Shown: one piece after another, positions 53,081 through 62,711 of the stretch
Layout: each line of letters opens with the position of its first letter
How positions within the stretch are numbered: position 1 is the first letter of the stretch
NCBI GenBank assembly: GCA_002559145.1
Contig: NTXX01000016.1
Span: forward strand, 62,001-126,000
Length of the DNA stretch: 64,000 nt
DNA from: Bacillus sp. AFS006103
GTDB lineage: Bacteria > Bacillota > Bacilli > Bacillales > Cytobacillaceae
Direction: 5' to 3'
Translations under genes and position numbers: made by a program
Notes under the pieces: generated by a model
What the model was told of the DNA's origin: nothing
Database searches by the model: none
What the model saw: only the letters and a program-made list of their open reading frames with translations

Positions 53081-54238
53081 CTAGATTTTTTTAATAATCT
53101 TCTTCCTAACACCAATAAAAATTACAGCAAACGCAATAATCACCAAACCATATATGGCATTAAGATGGGAAACCTGCTCTTTCTTTACAGTAATATTTTC
53201 ACTTTTAACTAGAATTTTCTTAGGTACTGGTTCTTTATATTTCAGTGTTACTAACTGGACAACCTGCCCGTTATGATTTTTTATCGATAAATTCCCGTCA
53301 TTACTTAACTCTTTGGTCGTCCCGCTGATTGACTCTGTGATAAGCGTATCCATTTCAGGATAAAATTCTTTATTATCCTTTATATAAATCTCACCTTGCT
53401 TTAATATTTCATGCTGAAAGTTCTTAAAACCGTAATTGAACAAAAGGGCGGTATCATCATATTTATCTCTTTGTTGTTCAGAATTCAAAACGACTGCGGT
53501 CAACTTTATATTCGCATTTCTCGCAGTAGTAGCAAGCGTTTGCTTTGCTTTGACTGTATACCCGGTCTTCCCGCCCGTTACTCCTGGGTAAGCAAATTCC
53601 CCTTTTAGCATTTTGTGGTGGGTTAGGATATTCGTTTTCCAAGATTGCCCTGTCCATTTGAGGACCTTCGTCCCGAAGATTTCTGCAAAAACAGGATTTT
53701 TAATAGCATAATTAGTTATAATAGCTAAATCCATTGCTGTAGTATAGTGGTTTTTATCAAACAAACCGTTAGGATTAATAAAATGGGTGTTATTGACACC
53801 AATTGTTGATTTTAAATATCCATTCAAATTAACAGCAAATTGTTCGACACTTCCATCCAAATGTTCTGCAATCGCAACAGCTGCATCATTTCCGGAATTA
53901 ACGAGCATACCTTGTATCAATTGCTTTAAAGGGACTTTCTCCCCTTCATTTAAATAAACCCTTGTCCCATCTTGTCTTACTGCATTACTGCTAACAGTGA
54001 CGATGCTGTCTAAATTCCCCTTGTCAATCGCGTAAATTGCAGTCGCTATTTTTGTTAGACTTGCGGGGTACATTCTCTTATCCGCATTTTTCGCAAAGAG
54101 AACCGCCCCTGTATCCGAATCTAACAAAACAGCTCCTTTACTTTTCAATTCTAGCGGTCCCTTATTAGCCGCATAGATGGTTAAATGATTAGTACAAATG
54201 AGTAGCAATAGTAAAATTACGGAAACAAACTTTTTCAA
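53081..54238 (-). CDS. D-alanyl-D-alanine carboxypeptidase (S11 PBP, DacF-like)
   Basis: 385 residues. A signal peptide (cut near AANK, about residue 24) precedes the S11 domain: SLTK (Ser60, Lys63), SGN (116-118) and KTGYT. A PBP5-like C-terminal beta domain follows and a final membrane helix (GLVIIAFAVIFIGV) anchors the protein. It trims the fifth D-Ala of peptidoglycan stem peptides. In B. subtilis DacF is sporulation-specific, but the sequence cannot say whether this one is. The start is TTG with a weak site (GGGTG). Confidence 0.85.
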   Translation of the reverse strand: MKKFVSVILLLLLICTNHLTIYAANKGPLELKSKGAVLLDSDTGAVLFAKNADKRMYPASLTKIATAIYAIDKGNLDSIVTVSSNAVRQDGTRVYLNEGEKVPLKQLIQGMLVNSGNDAAVAIAEHLDGSVEQFAVNLNGYLKSTIGVNNTHFINPNGLFDKNHYTTAMDLAIITNYAIKNPVFAEIFGTKVLKWTGQSWKTNILTHHKMLKGEFAYPGVTGGKTGYTVKAKQTLATTARNANIKLTAVVLNSEQQRDKYDDTALLFNYGFKNFQHEILKQGEIYIKDNKEFYPEMDTLITESISGTTKELSNDGNLSIKNHNGQVVQLVTLKYKEPVPKKILVKSENITVKKEQVSHLNAIYGLVIIAFAVIFIGVRKKIIKKI

Positions 54239-54368
54239 TAGATAACACCCAACTTTTACATTATTTCCTATTCCATACTACCAGATTGTCATGCTAAATA
54301 ATAGTTTTAAAGTGAATATTATTATTGTAGAAAGTAAAACCAGCGGGTATGCCCCACTGGTCAAGAAA

Positions 54369-56897
54369 TTAGTTTCTTTTTTTCGATATCAATAAAGTTA
54401 TTTGCGCCATTATTAATGGTAAGGATGATTTTCTGCGATAGGCCAAGTATTTAGGCTCCCAATTGTCAGTATATTTTTGTTTGAATTTGCGAAGCCCTTG
54501 GAAATGGTAAATAAAGTGTCCATTTAAAAATATTTGCGCAGCAATTTTCTCGCTAAGAAAAGAAAACCTTGATAATCCTACATTCGCAAGTGGGGCCATC
54601 CCCATATTAAAGCGGCTGTACCCCTGTTCCTTTGCCCAATCAAATAAACATAGGAAGAGGTAATCAACCGTACCTGATGATACTTCTGGTCTAAATCTCA
54701 TCAAATCGACAGAAATGGTTTGATAGTCATCGTAGACATACATAATGCTCATAAAGCCCAGTATTTGCTTTTTTTCATCCTTTACAATTGCAATTGGAGC
54801 CTTCTTTAAATAGTCTTCATCAAAGAACCCTAATGAAAACCCCTTCTCCGTTCTCCCGAGGAGCCACTCATTAGAGATTCCGCTCAGTTCTTCCATAAGC
54901 CCCTCTGTAAATGGAGGATCAATTACTTCAAAAGAATAGTTTGCTCGAGCAAATTTATTTCTTAATGCCCGTAAACCCTTCATTTTGTTTCCTGATAAGG
55001 AGAAACTTTTCAAATCTACAAACGCTTCTTCACCTAATTTAAAAAAAGCAAAGCCGTGCCCGTGGAGATATGGAAGAATATCATCACTGACTTGATAAAA
55101 AACAGGAGTATAACCATGTAAATCGGCTACTTCCTGAAATTCCTCAATGGCATTAGATAATTCATCTTTCTCTCCAATCGGATCACCAAGAATAACTAAC
55201 TTGTCTGCATATAGTTGATAAGAGATTAAAACATTCTTTTTACTGTTCCAGAAAATGAATTTGTCATGTAAAAAAATTAAGTGGGATAATACCTTTCCTT
55301 GATACTTGGAAAAGTGTGCATTTATTTCTTCTTCCCGACCGATCGACCGCTCTAATGTCCACTTTTTAGGCAAACTAATCAAATAGCCAAACAATAGAAT
55401 TAATAAGGCAATCACGAGTCCTATTACTGCACTCATAAATAAATCGCGATAATCAATAATTACATATGGCAAAAGCCTTGTAGGGATTTCTATTTTTGAA
55501 ATTGGTAAATTTGCATACCCTATTAAGAGATACATTGTAGTAATCATTAAAATAAGGGTAATATCAAAACCCGTTTTCCCCCAAGTAAGGACATAACTTT
55601 CGCGATAAAATTGCCCCTTAGACATTCTAAGTAATAAAGCGACGACAATTAGAAATATAGCTTCTTCATAATCAATCCCTTTAAAAATAGAAAATAAGGC
55701 CGCAAGGATTAGTGCGAACATCGTCAACTCATACGCTCTCTTAACACTATATTCAATACCTCTAGATAACCCTAATAACAAAAACCCTGCCGCAACAGAT
55801 AATTGATGTGAAATGTTAATGATTGGAAACGCTAATAGCTCCTGGGCTACCTTTAGTCTGGACGTAATTCCTGGAACACTTGCAGATAAAAGCAGGATTA
55901 GTCCTGACAAAAAAACCAACATCGTTAACAAGACATGACTAAAACCTTGGACAATTGCTTTCGGAAGGTCATTCCAGGTTTGATTCCATTTCTCCCAATA
56001 CAGTTTTACAAAGAAAACCAGACTTAATAAGAAAGGTAAAAAATAATAGCCAATCCGATAAAATAACAGTAAAACAAGCACTTTTTCTTCGGGAACAAGT
56101 AACTCTTGCATCCCCCAAATAAACACTAAATCAAAAGATCCCAGCCCGCCTGGAATCATGCTAATTATCCCAGCGCAAGCAGCTACAATATAGACAGGAA
56201 ATAGACGCTCAATAGTGATTTCTATCCCCAATATCCTGCACAAAATCACAATCGCAAAAAATACTGACAGCCATTCGAAAATTGATACCAAAATAAGTTT
56301 TAAAGTAATACTTGGACTTAACAGTGACTGACTGCCCTTTCGTGACTTAATCATATGTATAATAATAAAAAGCGGTAAATATAAACCGACACCTAAAACT
56401 GCAAAATAAAGCCATTGGGTATCAACAAATAGTGGAAAGTTCCGATATTTAATGGTAACAAGCCATGAGAGCACTGATATCCCAGTTAAATAAAATAAGG
56501 ATACAGAAGCAATAACCCCTAAAAGCTTTCGCTTATCCTGTTCGAGTTTATGAAAGAAGTACGTCCGCAGCATTGCCCCTATTATTCCACCAAAGCCGAT
56601 TAAATTAGAAAAAGAATTCGCAATGAACGATTGTTCTAAAAGGATCCTTAAGGAGACTTTTAATTTTAAAATCCTTATTAATACCACATCATAAAGCAAC
56701 ATTGGTAATACAGCGACGAAGGTGATTGCTATTATTAATAGAAGAAGACCTACATTAAGCTGGCTTAGTTCATCCTTCAGTAATTCCATATTTAAATTTT
56801 GGGTAAATTTTTTCATTTCTATCATTGCAAAGATTAACAGTAACAACGGGAAAATAAATTTTACGATTTTTAAAATCTTTTCTCTTCTAATCCCCAA
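54369..56897 (-). CDS. mprF: MprF lysylphosphatidylglycerol synthase/flippase
   Basis: About 842 residues. The first ~500 form about 14 helices (flippase, SLLEQSFIANSFSNLIGFGG-like UPF0104 fold, MIPGGLGSFD). The last ~320 form the cytoplasmic DUF2156 aminoacyl transferase (FILHDKFIF-type start, VVADLHGYTPVFYQVS, KGLRALRNKFARANYSFEV). It transfers Lys from Lys-tRNA to phosphatidylglycerol and flips the product, giving resistance to cationic peptides. Start is uncertain among GTG 56909 and TTGs at 56900 and 56897; TAGGTGG favours 56897. Confidence 0.9.
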   Translation of the reverse strand: MGIRREKILKIVKFIFPLLLLIFAMIEMKKFTQNLNMELLKDELSQLNVGLLLLIIAITFVAVLPMLLYDVVLIRILKLKVSLRILLEQSFIANSFSNLIGFGGIIGAMLRTYFFHKLEQDKRKLLGVIASVSLFYLTGISVLSWLVTIKYRNFPLFVDTQWLYFAVLGVGLYLPLFIIIHMIKSRKGSQSLLSPSITLKLILVSIFEWLSVFFAIVILCRILGIEITIERLFPVYIVAACAGIISMIPGGLGSFDLVFIWGMQELLVPEEKVLVLLLFYRIGYYFLPFLLSLVFFVKLYWEKWNQTWNDLPKAIVQGFSHVLLTMLVFLSGLILLLSASVPGITSRLKVAQELLAFPIINISHQLSVAAGFLLLGLSRGIEYSVKRAYELTMFALILAALFSIFKGIDYEEAIFLIVVALLLRMSKGQFYRESYVLTWGKTGFDITLILMITTMYLLIGYANLPISKIEIPTRLLPYVIIDYRDLFMSAVIGLVIALLILLFGYLISLPKKWTLERSIGREEEINAHFSKYQGKVLSHLIFLHDKFIFWNSKKNVLISYQLYADKLVILGDPIGEKDELSNAIEEFQEVADLHGYTPVFYQVSDDILPYLHGHGFAFFKLGEEAFVDLKSFSLSGNKMKGLRALRNKFARANYSFEVIDPPFTEGLMEELSGISNEWLLGRTEKGFSLGFFDEDYLKKAPIAIVKDEKKQILGFMSIMYVYDDYQTISVDLMRFRPEVSSGTVDYLFLCLFDWAKEQGYSRFNMGMAPLANVGLSRFSFLSEKIAAQIFLNGHFIYHFQGLRKFKQKYTDNWEPKYLAYRRKSSLPLIMAQITLLISKKRN

Positions 56898-56909
56898 CAA
56901 GCTAACCAC

Positions 56910-57212
56910 CTATTTTTTTAAGCTTATTCAACTAAGTCTTATGTTTTGACTCAGAAGTCCACCTTCAAATTATTCATTTTATTCCTCATTTTACTATAAA
57001 CTTTTCAACAGGAAAAACAAAGAAATACATTCTCAAAGTTCTAAGTATTTATCCCCATTGTAGACATTTTTTTTACTGTTCAACCATGAAAAAAGGCCAA
57101 GTTCAACGAGATATATTTTTCAAATAGAGCACAAAACTTACAAAAAAGAGACAAGTTTCCTAACCTACTAAGCATAAGAATAAAGTAGGACAAATATCCG
57201 AGGAGGTATGAA
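56910..57212. other. About 300-bp divergent intergenic region
   Basis: AT-rich, holding promoters of mprF and the cupredoxin gene. No frame, hairpin or FNR box was recognised. Confidence 0.6.
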
Positions 57213-57662
57213 ATGAAATTTGTAGTCTTTAAAAAGGAAACACTCCTATTTTTTTTAGCTATTGGTGTTGTACTTTTTTCCCTATCCGCATGGTTTATGT
57301 TAAAAGCCGGAGATGTAACTGTCTTTAACCAGGAAGGAAAAGGTATCCGCGAAATTCACATGGTTACTGCTGAATTTAGTACAAAAATGAAAAATGGGAA
57401 AGAAATGGAGGCTTATCGCTGGGATCCCGGTACAGTCTTCATGGAAAAAGGGGAAAAGGTGCGGTTATTAATTAGTGGGATAAACGGCGAGGAGCATCCC
57501 TTTTATATAGAAGGTACTAAAATAAAAGGGATGGTGAAAAAAGGTGAAGAAACGGTTGTACCGCTTCAGTTTGAAAAAGAAGGTACTTATCGATTGATTT
57601 GTAAGATTCATTCCGACCGCGCTAAAAATGGTCCAATGATTGCTTATATAGTAGTGGATTAA
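57213..57662 (+). CDS. Membrane-anchored cupredoxin
   Basis: 149 residues. One N-terminal helix (about 11-30) anchors an external cupredoxin domain. Type 1 copper ligands are readable: His95 (EEHPFYIEG), Cys130, His133 (CKIHSD) and Met142 (NGPM). Such proteins carry electrons or copper on the outer face. Co-occurrence with a CuA enzyme and Sco1 suggests it may donate electrons to the NO reductase-like complex. That is inference. CGAGGAGGTATGAA precedes the ATG. Terminator follows. Confidence 0.8.
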   Translation: MKFVVFKKETLLFFLAIGVVLFSLSAWFMLKAGDVTVFNQEGKGIREIHMVTAEFSTKMKNGKEMEAYRWDPGTVFMEKGEKVRLLISGINGEEHPFYIEGTKIKGMVKKGEETVVPLQFEKEGTYRLICKIHSDRAKNGPMIAYIVVD

Positions 57663-57689
57663 GGCAGGAGATCTTCTCCTGCTTTTTTC
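57663..57689 (+). terminator. Terminator of the cupredoxin gene
   Basis: GCAGGAGA pairs with TCTCCTGC and is followed by six T. Confidence 0.9.
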
Positions 57690-57994
57690 ATTTGGGTAGT
57701 TAGTTCTGCTCGGATAGTTAATGCTATTAACAACTTGTTAACAAAGCTTTCTTCTTATATAACAGATTCCGAATTAGGTTAAATAATTATAGTACAGTTT
57801 TTGATGGTTTTTCTGAACTCTCTAATAACAAACCCTGAAATTCTGAAAGAAATCCTTTTAAATAGGACTTCACAAAACCTTAACAATTAGTTACTAATAT
57901 ACGTACCTTTTTTCACAAATTATCTGTTATACTCTATTCATAAAGGAAATACCAAAACTGTTATATAGTTTTCATAAAAAATATGAGGTGAAAA
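57690..57994 (+). promoter_or_regulatory. Leader region of pflBA
   Basis: About 305 bp without a gene. TATACT at 57928-57933 is a likely -10. TTGTTAACAA (57735-57744) is a palindrome and TTCACAAA occurs twice (near 57869 and 57912), each like half of a Rex or FNR site, but no full operator was found. Confidence 0.4.
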
Positions 57995-60223
57995 ATGATG
58001 GAACAATGGAATGGATTTACTAAAGGTGTTTGGTCAACAGAGGTAAACGTTCGAGATTTTATCCTTAAAAACTTTACTCCTTTTGAAGGAGATGATTCTT
58101 TCTTATCAGGTCCTACTGAAGCAACTACGAAGCTTTGGGAACAAGTAATGGAATTAACTAAGCAAGAGCGTGAAAATGGCGGCGTGTTAGATATGGACAC
58201 CGAAACCGTTTCTACTATTACTTCCCATGGTCCTGGTTACCTTAATGAAGATCTTGAAAAAATAGTTGGTGTACAAACCGATAAGCCTTTTAATCGTTCA
58301 ATGCAGCCGTTTGGTGGAATCCGCATGGCGAAAGCAGCTTGTGAAGCTTACGGATATCAATTAAACCCTGAAATTGAAAAATTCTTTACTGACTTACGTA
58401 AAACTCATAATCAAGGTGTTTTCGATGCTTATACAGATGAAATGATGCTTGCTCGTAAAGCAGCCATTATTACAGGACTTCCTGATGCATATGGCCGTGG
58501 CCGTATTATTGGCGATTATCGTCGAGTAGCATTATATGGTGTAAACTTCTTAATTCAAGAAAAGCAAAAAGATCAAAAGAATACTAGTAAGGTAATGACT
58601 GAAGATAATATGCGTTTACGCGAGGAACTTGCTGAACAAATCCGCGCTTTAAAAGAACTAAAGGAAATGGCTTACAGCTATGGTTTTGATATCAGCCAGC
58701 CTGCAAAAAATGCGGTTGAAGCATTCCAGTTTGTCTACTTTGGTTACTTAGCTGCAATTAAAGAACAAAACGGTGCTGCGATGAGCCTTGGTCGTGTATC
58801 AACATTCTTAGATATTTATGTAGAAAGAGACTTACAAAACGGAACATTAACTGAAGAAGCGGTTCAAGAAATTGTTGACCACTTTATTATGAAGCTTCGT
58901 CTTGTTAAATTCGCTCGTACACCAGATTATAATGAATTATTCAGTGGAGACCCTACATGGGTAACAGAATCCATTGGCGGTATGGCAAATGATGGTCGTT
59001 CACTTGTAACGAAAAACTCATTCCGTTTCCTTCATACATTAGAAAACTTAGGTGCTGCACCAGAACCAAACTTAACAGTATTATGGTCACCTCAGCTCCC
59101 TGAAAACTTTAAAAAGTATTGTGCCAATATGTCGATTAAAACTAGCTCGATTCAATATGAAAACGACGACATTATGCGTCCTGAATATGGCGATGATTAT
59201 GGAATTGCTTGCTGTGTATCAGCAATGGAAATTGGTAAGCAAATGCAGTTCTTCGGTGCTCGTGCTAACCTTGCTAAAGCCCTTCTTTACTCGATTAATG
59301 GCGGCGTGGATGAAAAATTAAAAATCCAAGTTGGACCACAATATCAGCCAATTACTTCTGAAGTATTAAATTATGAGGAAGTAATGCAGAAGTTTGATCT
59401 AATGATGGAATGGCTTGCTGGTCTATATATTAATACATTAAATGTTATTCACTATATGCATGATAAATACAGCTATGAAAGAATTGAAATGGCTCTTCAT
59501 GATACGAAGATCCTTCGTACGATGGCAACAGGTATTGCTGGCCTATCAGTTGTTGCTGACTCACTTAGTGCCATTAAATATGGTGAAGTTAAAGTAATCC
59601 GTGATGAAAATGGTCTTGCTGTTGATTTTGAAACAACTGGTGACTTCCCTAAATACGGAAACAATGATGACCGTGTCGATGAGATTGCTGTTGAAGTTCT
59701 TAAGACATTCATGAAAAAACTTCGCAAGCATCAAACGTACCGTGACTCAGTTCATACCCTTTCTATCTTGACGATTACATCAAATGTGGTATATGGTAAG
59801 AAAACTGGTAACACTCCTGATGGCCGTCGGATGGGAGAACCGTTTGCACCGGGTGCTAACCCAATGCATGGACGTGACACAAAAGGAACATTAGCTTCCC
59901 TATCTTCTGTTGCAAAGCTTCCTTACAACTATGCAATGGATGGAATCTCAAATACCTTCTCTATCGTTCCTAAAGCATTAGGTAAAGAAGAAGAAAGCCA
60001 AGTACGCAACCTAGTATCAATCCTAGATGGTTATGCCATCAAAGCAGGGCATCATTTAAATGTTAACGTCTTTAATCGCGAAACACTAATTGATGCAATG
60101 GAACACCCAGAGCTTTATCCACAATTAACTATCCGTGTCTCTGGTTATGCAGTTAACTTTATAAAATTAACAAAAGAACAACAATTAGATGTAATTAATC
60201 GTACATTCCACGAGTCACTATAA
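57995..60223 (+). CDS. pflB: Pyruvate formate-lyase
   Basis: 742 residues. The active-site Cys406-Cys407 pair (GIACCVSAM) and the glycyl radical site Gly717 (RVSGYAV) are both present. It splits pyruvate and CoA to acetyl-CoA and formate without oxygen, supplying formate to the FdhF enzyme encoded 15 kb away. GAGGTGAAAA precedes two ATGs. Codon use is strongly biased to preferred codons, as in highly expressed genes. It forms an operon with pflA. Confidence 0.97.
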   Translation: MMEQWNGFTKGVWSTEVNVRDFILKNFTPFEGDDSFLSGPTEATTKLWEQVMELTKQERENGGVLDMDTETVSTITSHGPGYLNEDLEKIVGVQTDKPFNRSMQPFGGIRMAKAACEAYGYQLNPEIEKFFTDLRKTHNQGVFDAYTDEMMLARKAAIITGLPDAYGRGRIIGDYRRVALYGVNFLIQEKQKDQKNTSKVMTEDNMRLREELAEQIRALKELKEMAYSYGFDISQPAKNAVEAFQFVYFGYLAAIKEQNGAAMSLGRVSTFLDIYVERDLQNGTLTEEAVQEIVDHFIMKLRLVKFARTPDYNELFSGDPTWVTESIGGMANDGRSLVTKNSFRFLHTLENLGAAPEPNLTVLWSPQLPENFKKYCANMSIKTSSIQYENDDIMRPEYGDDYGIACCVSAMEIGKQMQFFGARANLAKALLYSINGGVDEKLKIQVGPQYQPITSEVLNYEEVMQKFDLMMEWLAGLYINTLNVIHYMHDKYSYERIEMALHDTKILRTMATGIAGLSVVADSLSAIKYGEVKVIRDENGLAVDFETTGDFPKYGNNDDRVDEIAVEVLKTFMKKLRKHQTYRDSVHTLSILTITSNVVYGKKTGNTPDGRRMGEPFAPGANPMHGRDTKGTLASLSSVAKLPYNYAMDGISNTFSIVPKALGKEEESQVRNLVSILDGYAIKAGHHLNVNVFNRETLIDAMEHPELYPQLTIRVSGYAVNFIKLTKEQQLDVINRTFHESL

Positions 60224-60280
60224 GAACAAAACTGGGGCCCTTTAAGTAGGGCTCAGGTTATACTAAGGGGGATCATCATC

Positions 60281-61030
60281 ATGAACGGAAATATTCATTC
60301 AATTGAAACATTAGGGACAGTCGACGGACCAGGAATCCGTTATGTAATTTTCACACAAGGCTGCCTTTTAAGGTGCCAGTTTTGCCATAATGCTGATACT
60401 TGGGAAATCGGCACTGGCAAAGAAATGGCTGTTTCCGATATCATGGATGATCTTATGTCCTACCTCCCTTTTATTCAATCTTCGGGCGGAGGAATTACCG
60501 TAAGTGGCGGGGAACCATTGTTGCAAATTCCTTTCTTAACGGAATTGTTTAAGGAATGCAAAAAGAAAGGAATTCATACGACCATTGATTCATCCGGTGG
60601 CTGCTTTTCCCATTCCAAGCTTTTTATCGAACAGCTTGAAGAACTCTTGCAGTATACCGATTTGGTTCTTCTTGATTTAAAGCATATTAATCGGAAAAAG
60701 CATATCCAATTAACTGGAATGGCTAATGATCATATTCTAGAATTTGCAACGTTTTTATCAGACCATCAAGTTCCAATATGGGTACGTCATGTGCTTGTCC
60801 CTACCGTTACCGATGAACCGGAAGATCTAGAAAAACTTGGCGAGTTCATTGGTACACTTAAAAACGTCCAAAAGATTGAAATCTTGCCGTATCACAAACT
60901 CGGAGTGTATAAGTGGGAAGCACTTGGACATGAATATCAACTTAATTCTGTTGAACCCCCTAGCGAAGAAAAAGTCGAGTTTGCTTATAAATTGATTACA
61001 GCACACTGGAAGGCACCGATCGAACACTGA
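60281..61030 (+). CDS. pflA: Pyruvate formate-lyase activating enzyme
   Basis: 249 residues. Radical SAM motif Cys28-x3-Cys32-x2-Cys35 (GCLLRCQFC) and SGGGITVSGGEPLLQ (SAM-binding GGE) are present. It makes the glycyl radical on PflB with SAM and reduced flavodoxin. Its start lies 57 bp after pflB; AAGGGGGATCATCATC precedes the ATG. The stop codon lies at the start of a terminator. Confidence 0.95.
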   Translation: MNGNIHSIETLGTVDGPGIRYVIFTQGCLLRCQFCHNADTWEIGTGKEMAVSDIMDDLMSYLPFIQSSGGGITVSGGEPLLQIPFLTELFKECKKKGIHTTIDSSGGCFSHSKLFIEQLEELLQYTDLVLLDLKHINRKKHIQLTGMANDHILEFATFLSDHQVPIWVRHVLVPTVTDEPEDLEKLGEFIGTLKNVQKIEILPYHKLGVYKWEALGHEYQLNSVEPPSEEKVEFAYKLITAHWKAPIEH

Positions 61031-61056
61031 TTCACTACTGAATCAGTGTTTTTTTA
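61023..61056 (+). terminator. Terminator of pflBA
   Basis: AACACTGATTCA pairs with TGAATCAGTGTT and is followed by seven T; the stop codon is in the left arm. Confidence 0.9.
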
Positions 61057-61139
61057 AAGTAAGAAAGTTTCAGTAGTCAATTTCTCTTTTTTAGTAATTA
61101 GTAATGTCTTCAAAATATGGCATTAAAGCAATTATTAAA

Positions 61140-61168
61140 TTGATTCTTTTTCCTATCTCAGATATACT
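61140..61168 (+). promoter_or_regulatory. Sigma-A promoter of the mifM-like/yidC2 operon
   Basis: TTGATT (61140-61145), 17-nt spacer and TATACT (61163-61168) lie 34 bp before the leader gene start. Confidence 0.75.
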
Positions 61169-61201
61169 CATATCATTGACATTTAAGTGAGGTGATAATA
61201 T

Positions 61202-61495
61202 TTGTTTCAATTGCTTATTGATAGTTCAGATATCAATGCCCTAAACGCACTATACGTAAGTATCTTTTTAGGAATCGCATTAAAATTATTATGGGCATGG
61301 AGTGTGGAATATTCTTTCGTTGGTTCCTTATCTGATCCGGCTAGGACAAATATTACTCACCCATTAGTTCTTTACCGAAAGAAAAGTTGTTTAAATGGAA
61401 GCTTCATTCTGAAAAGAATTGTTATATATTTTCGTAGAAAAGAATATTCTCAGGATGATACCGAAGAACCTATTTCCTCCCTTTTCGCTTATTAA
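61202..61495 (+). CDS. mifM: MifM-like translation-arrest leader peptide upstream of yidC2
   Basis: 97 residues, TTG start with GAGGTGATAATAT upstream. One membrane helix (about 12-38, NALYVSIFLGIALKLLW) is followed by a tail with RIVIYFRRK (72-80) and an acidic cluster DDTEE (85-89). B. subtilis MifM, a ~95-residue sensor of membrane insertion, has the same layout: N-terminal helix, RITTWIRK-like arrest motif and acidic stalling sites near 85-89. The codons for I91-S93 plus one base form the anti-Shine-Dalgarno sequence that hides the yidC2 site. It ends 28 nt before yidC2. Overall sequence is divergent, so homology rests on layout and position. Confidence 0.7.
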   Translation: MFQLLIDSSDINALNALYVSIFLGIALKLLWAWSVEYSFVGSLSDPARTNITHPLVLYRKKSCLNGSFILKRIVIYFRRKEYSQDDTEEPISSLFAY

Positions 61496-61524
61496 ATATA
61501 TTCACAACATTTTAGGAGGAAATA
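61471..61524 (+). promoter_or_regulatory. Hairpin hiding the yidC2 ribosome site
   Basis: TATTTCCTCC (61471-61480, inside the leader gene) is perfectly complementary to GGAGGAAATA (61515-61524), which contains the yidC2 Shine-Dalgarno and the A of its ATG. A ribosome stalled at the DDTEE codons (61454-61468) would cover and open it. Confidence 0.85.
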
Positions 61525-62318
61525 TGAAAACAAAACGATCTTCACTATTACTATTCTCACTGCTTGGCTTAACAACATTATTATTATCAGCTTGTTCATC
61601 TCAAGCACAAAAAGGAACGAACAATACTGGATTTTTCCAACATTACGTTGTCAATCCTTTTTCAATATCTATCCATTCCGTTGCGGAATTCTTTAATGGA
61701 AACTACGGCTTAGCGATCATTCTTGTTACTATAATTATCAGACTTGCGTTAATGCCGTTAATGCTTAGGCAGTATAAGAATCAAATGGGTATGAAAGAAA
61801 AGATGGATGTCTTAAAGCCTGAAATGGACGTTATTCAAACAAAGATGAAAACGGAAAAGGATGCTAAGAAGAAACAAGAACTTCAAGCTGAAATGATGGG
61901 CCTTTATAAAAAGCATGGTGTTAATCCATTAAATATGGGCTGTTTGCCATTGATCATTCAAATGCCTATTCTGACTGGCTTCTATTATGCGATTCGCGGT
62001 TCACAAGAGATAAAAACCCACGAGTTTTTATGGTTTAGTCTGGGAAATCCGGATATCATTATTACAATTATTGCTGGGGTTATATACTATTTTCAGTTCA
62101 AAGTTTCCCAGTCCAATATGCCTTCTGCACAGCAAGCCCAAATGAAATACATGGGATTAATGTCACCCTTAATGATTGTCATGTTTTCTTTTAATGCTCC
62201 TGCAGCCCTGCCTCTTTATTGGGTAGTTGGCGGTACATTCTTAATTGTACAAACAATGATCAGCAAAGCCCTTTATCAAACGAATAAGACACCGAAAGTT
62301 CAAGTTAAACAAAAATAA
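61524..62318 (+). CDS. yidC2: YidC2/YqjG membrane protein insertase
   Basis: 264 residues. A lipoprotein signal ends in LLLSACSS. Five helices follow with the conserved positively charged groove residue (IIIRLALMPLML, Arg) and GCLPLIIQMPILTGFYYAI; the charged coiled loop (KEKMDVLKPEMDVIQ) is typical. It inserts and folds membrane proteins. The start at 61524 is set by AGGAGG at 61514-61519 and by the sequestering hairpin. Gram-positive bacteria have SpoIIIJ (YidC1) and this inducible YidC2. A terminator follows. Confidence 0.9.
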   Translation: MKTKRSSLLLFSLLGLTTLLLSACSSQAQKGTNNTGFFQHYVVNPFSISIHSVAEFFNGNYGLAIILVTIIIRLALMPLMLRQYKNQMGMKEKMDVLKPEMDVIQTKMKTEKDAKKKQELQAEMMGLYKKHGVNPLNMGCLPLIIQMPILTGFYYAIRGSQEIKTHEFLWFSLGNPDIIITIIAGVIYYFQFKVSQSNMPSAQQAQMKYMGLMSPLMIVMFSFNAPAALPLYWVVGGTFLIVQTMISKALYQTNKTPKVQVKQK

Positions 62319-62327
62319 ATTTTTTGT

Positions 62328-62359
62328 AAAAAAGAAGCATCTTCGGATGCTTCTTTTTT
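62328..62359. terminator. Bidirectional terminator
   Basis: AAAAAAGAAGCATC pairs with GATGCTTCTTTTTT across TTCG, between convergent genes. Confidence 0.95.
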
Positions 62360-62711
62360 ACATCTTCCTTCCTAACCAAAGCCCACAAAAAGCAAGTATG
62401 ATCCCTATCGTGTAACTGCTTAGCAAATAACCGTAATACAACTTTTTCTTATTTTCTTTATTAAGTTTTATGGCATCAAGCATTAAGGTTGAAAACGTCG
62501 TAAACGAGCCCATAAATCCAATTCCCAACAAAGAATATAAGGACCCCTGCACATGTAAACCGAATAAGAGACCTAAAAGAAAAGCACCAATTAAATTGAC
62601 TGTTAGCGTACCAATAGGAAAACCTTTGTTATTGTGCATTGATTGGTTAATTATAAAACGGGCAATTGCCCCTATAAACCCCCCAATTGAAATAAATAAT
62701 ATCTCTTTCAT
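62358..62711 (-). CDS. crcB2: Fluoride channel subunit (CrcB/FluC), second gene of pair
   Basis: 117 residues, four helices. GGFIGAIARFIINQ, GTLTVNLIGAFLLGLL and GFMGSFTTFSTLMLD are FluC signatures (the Phe box and the Na+ site region). FluC exports fluoride; paired genes give heterodimers. It overlaps the upstream gene by 4 bp, with AAGGAGCG before the ATG. Confidence 0.9.
   Translation of the reverse strand: MKEILFISIGGFIGAIARFIINQSMHNNKGFPIGTLTVNLIGAFLLGLLFGLHVQGSLYSLLGIGFMGSFTTFSTLMLDAIKLNKENKKKLYYGYLLSSYTIGIILAFCGLWLGRKM

Noticed and set aside
57735-57744. Rex operator before pflB
   Set aside because: TTGTTAACAA is only a 10-bp palindrome, not the 18-bp TTGTGAA-N4-TTCACAA form, and lies about 200 bp before the likely -10.
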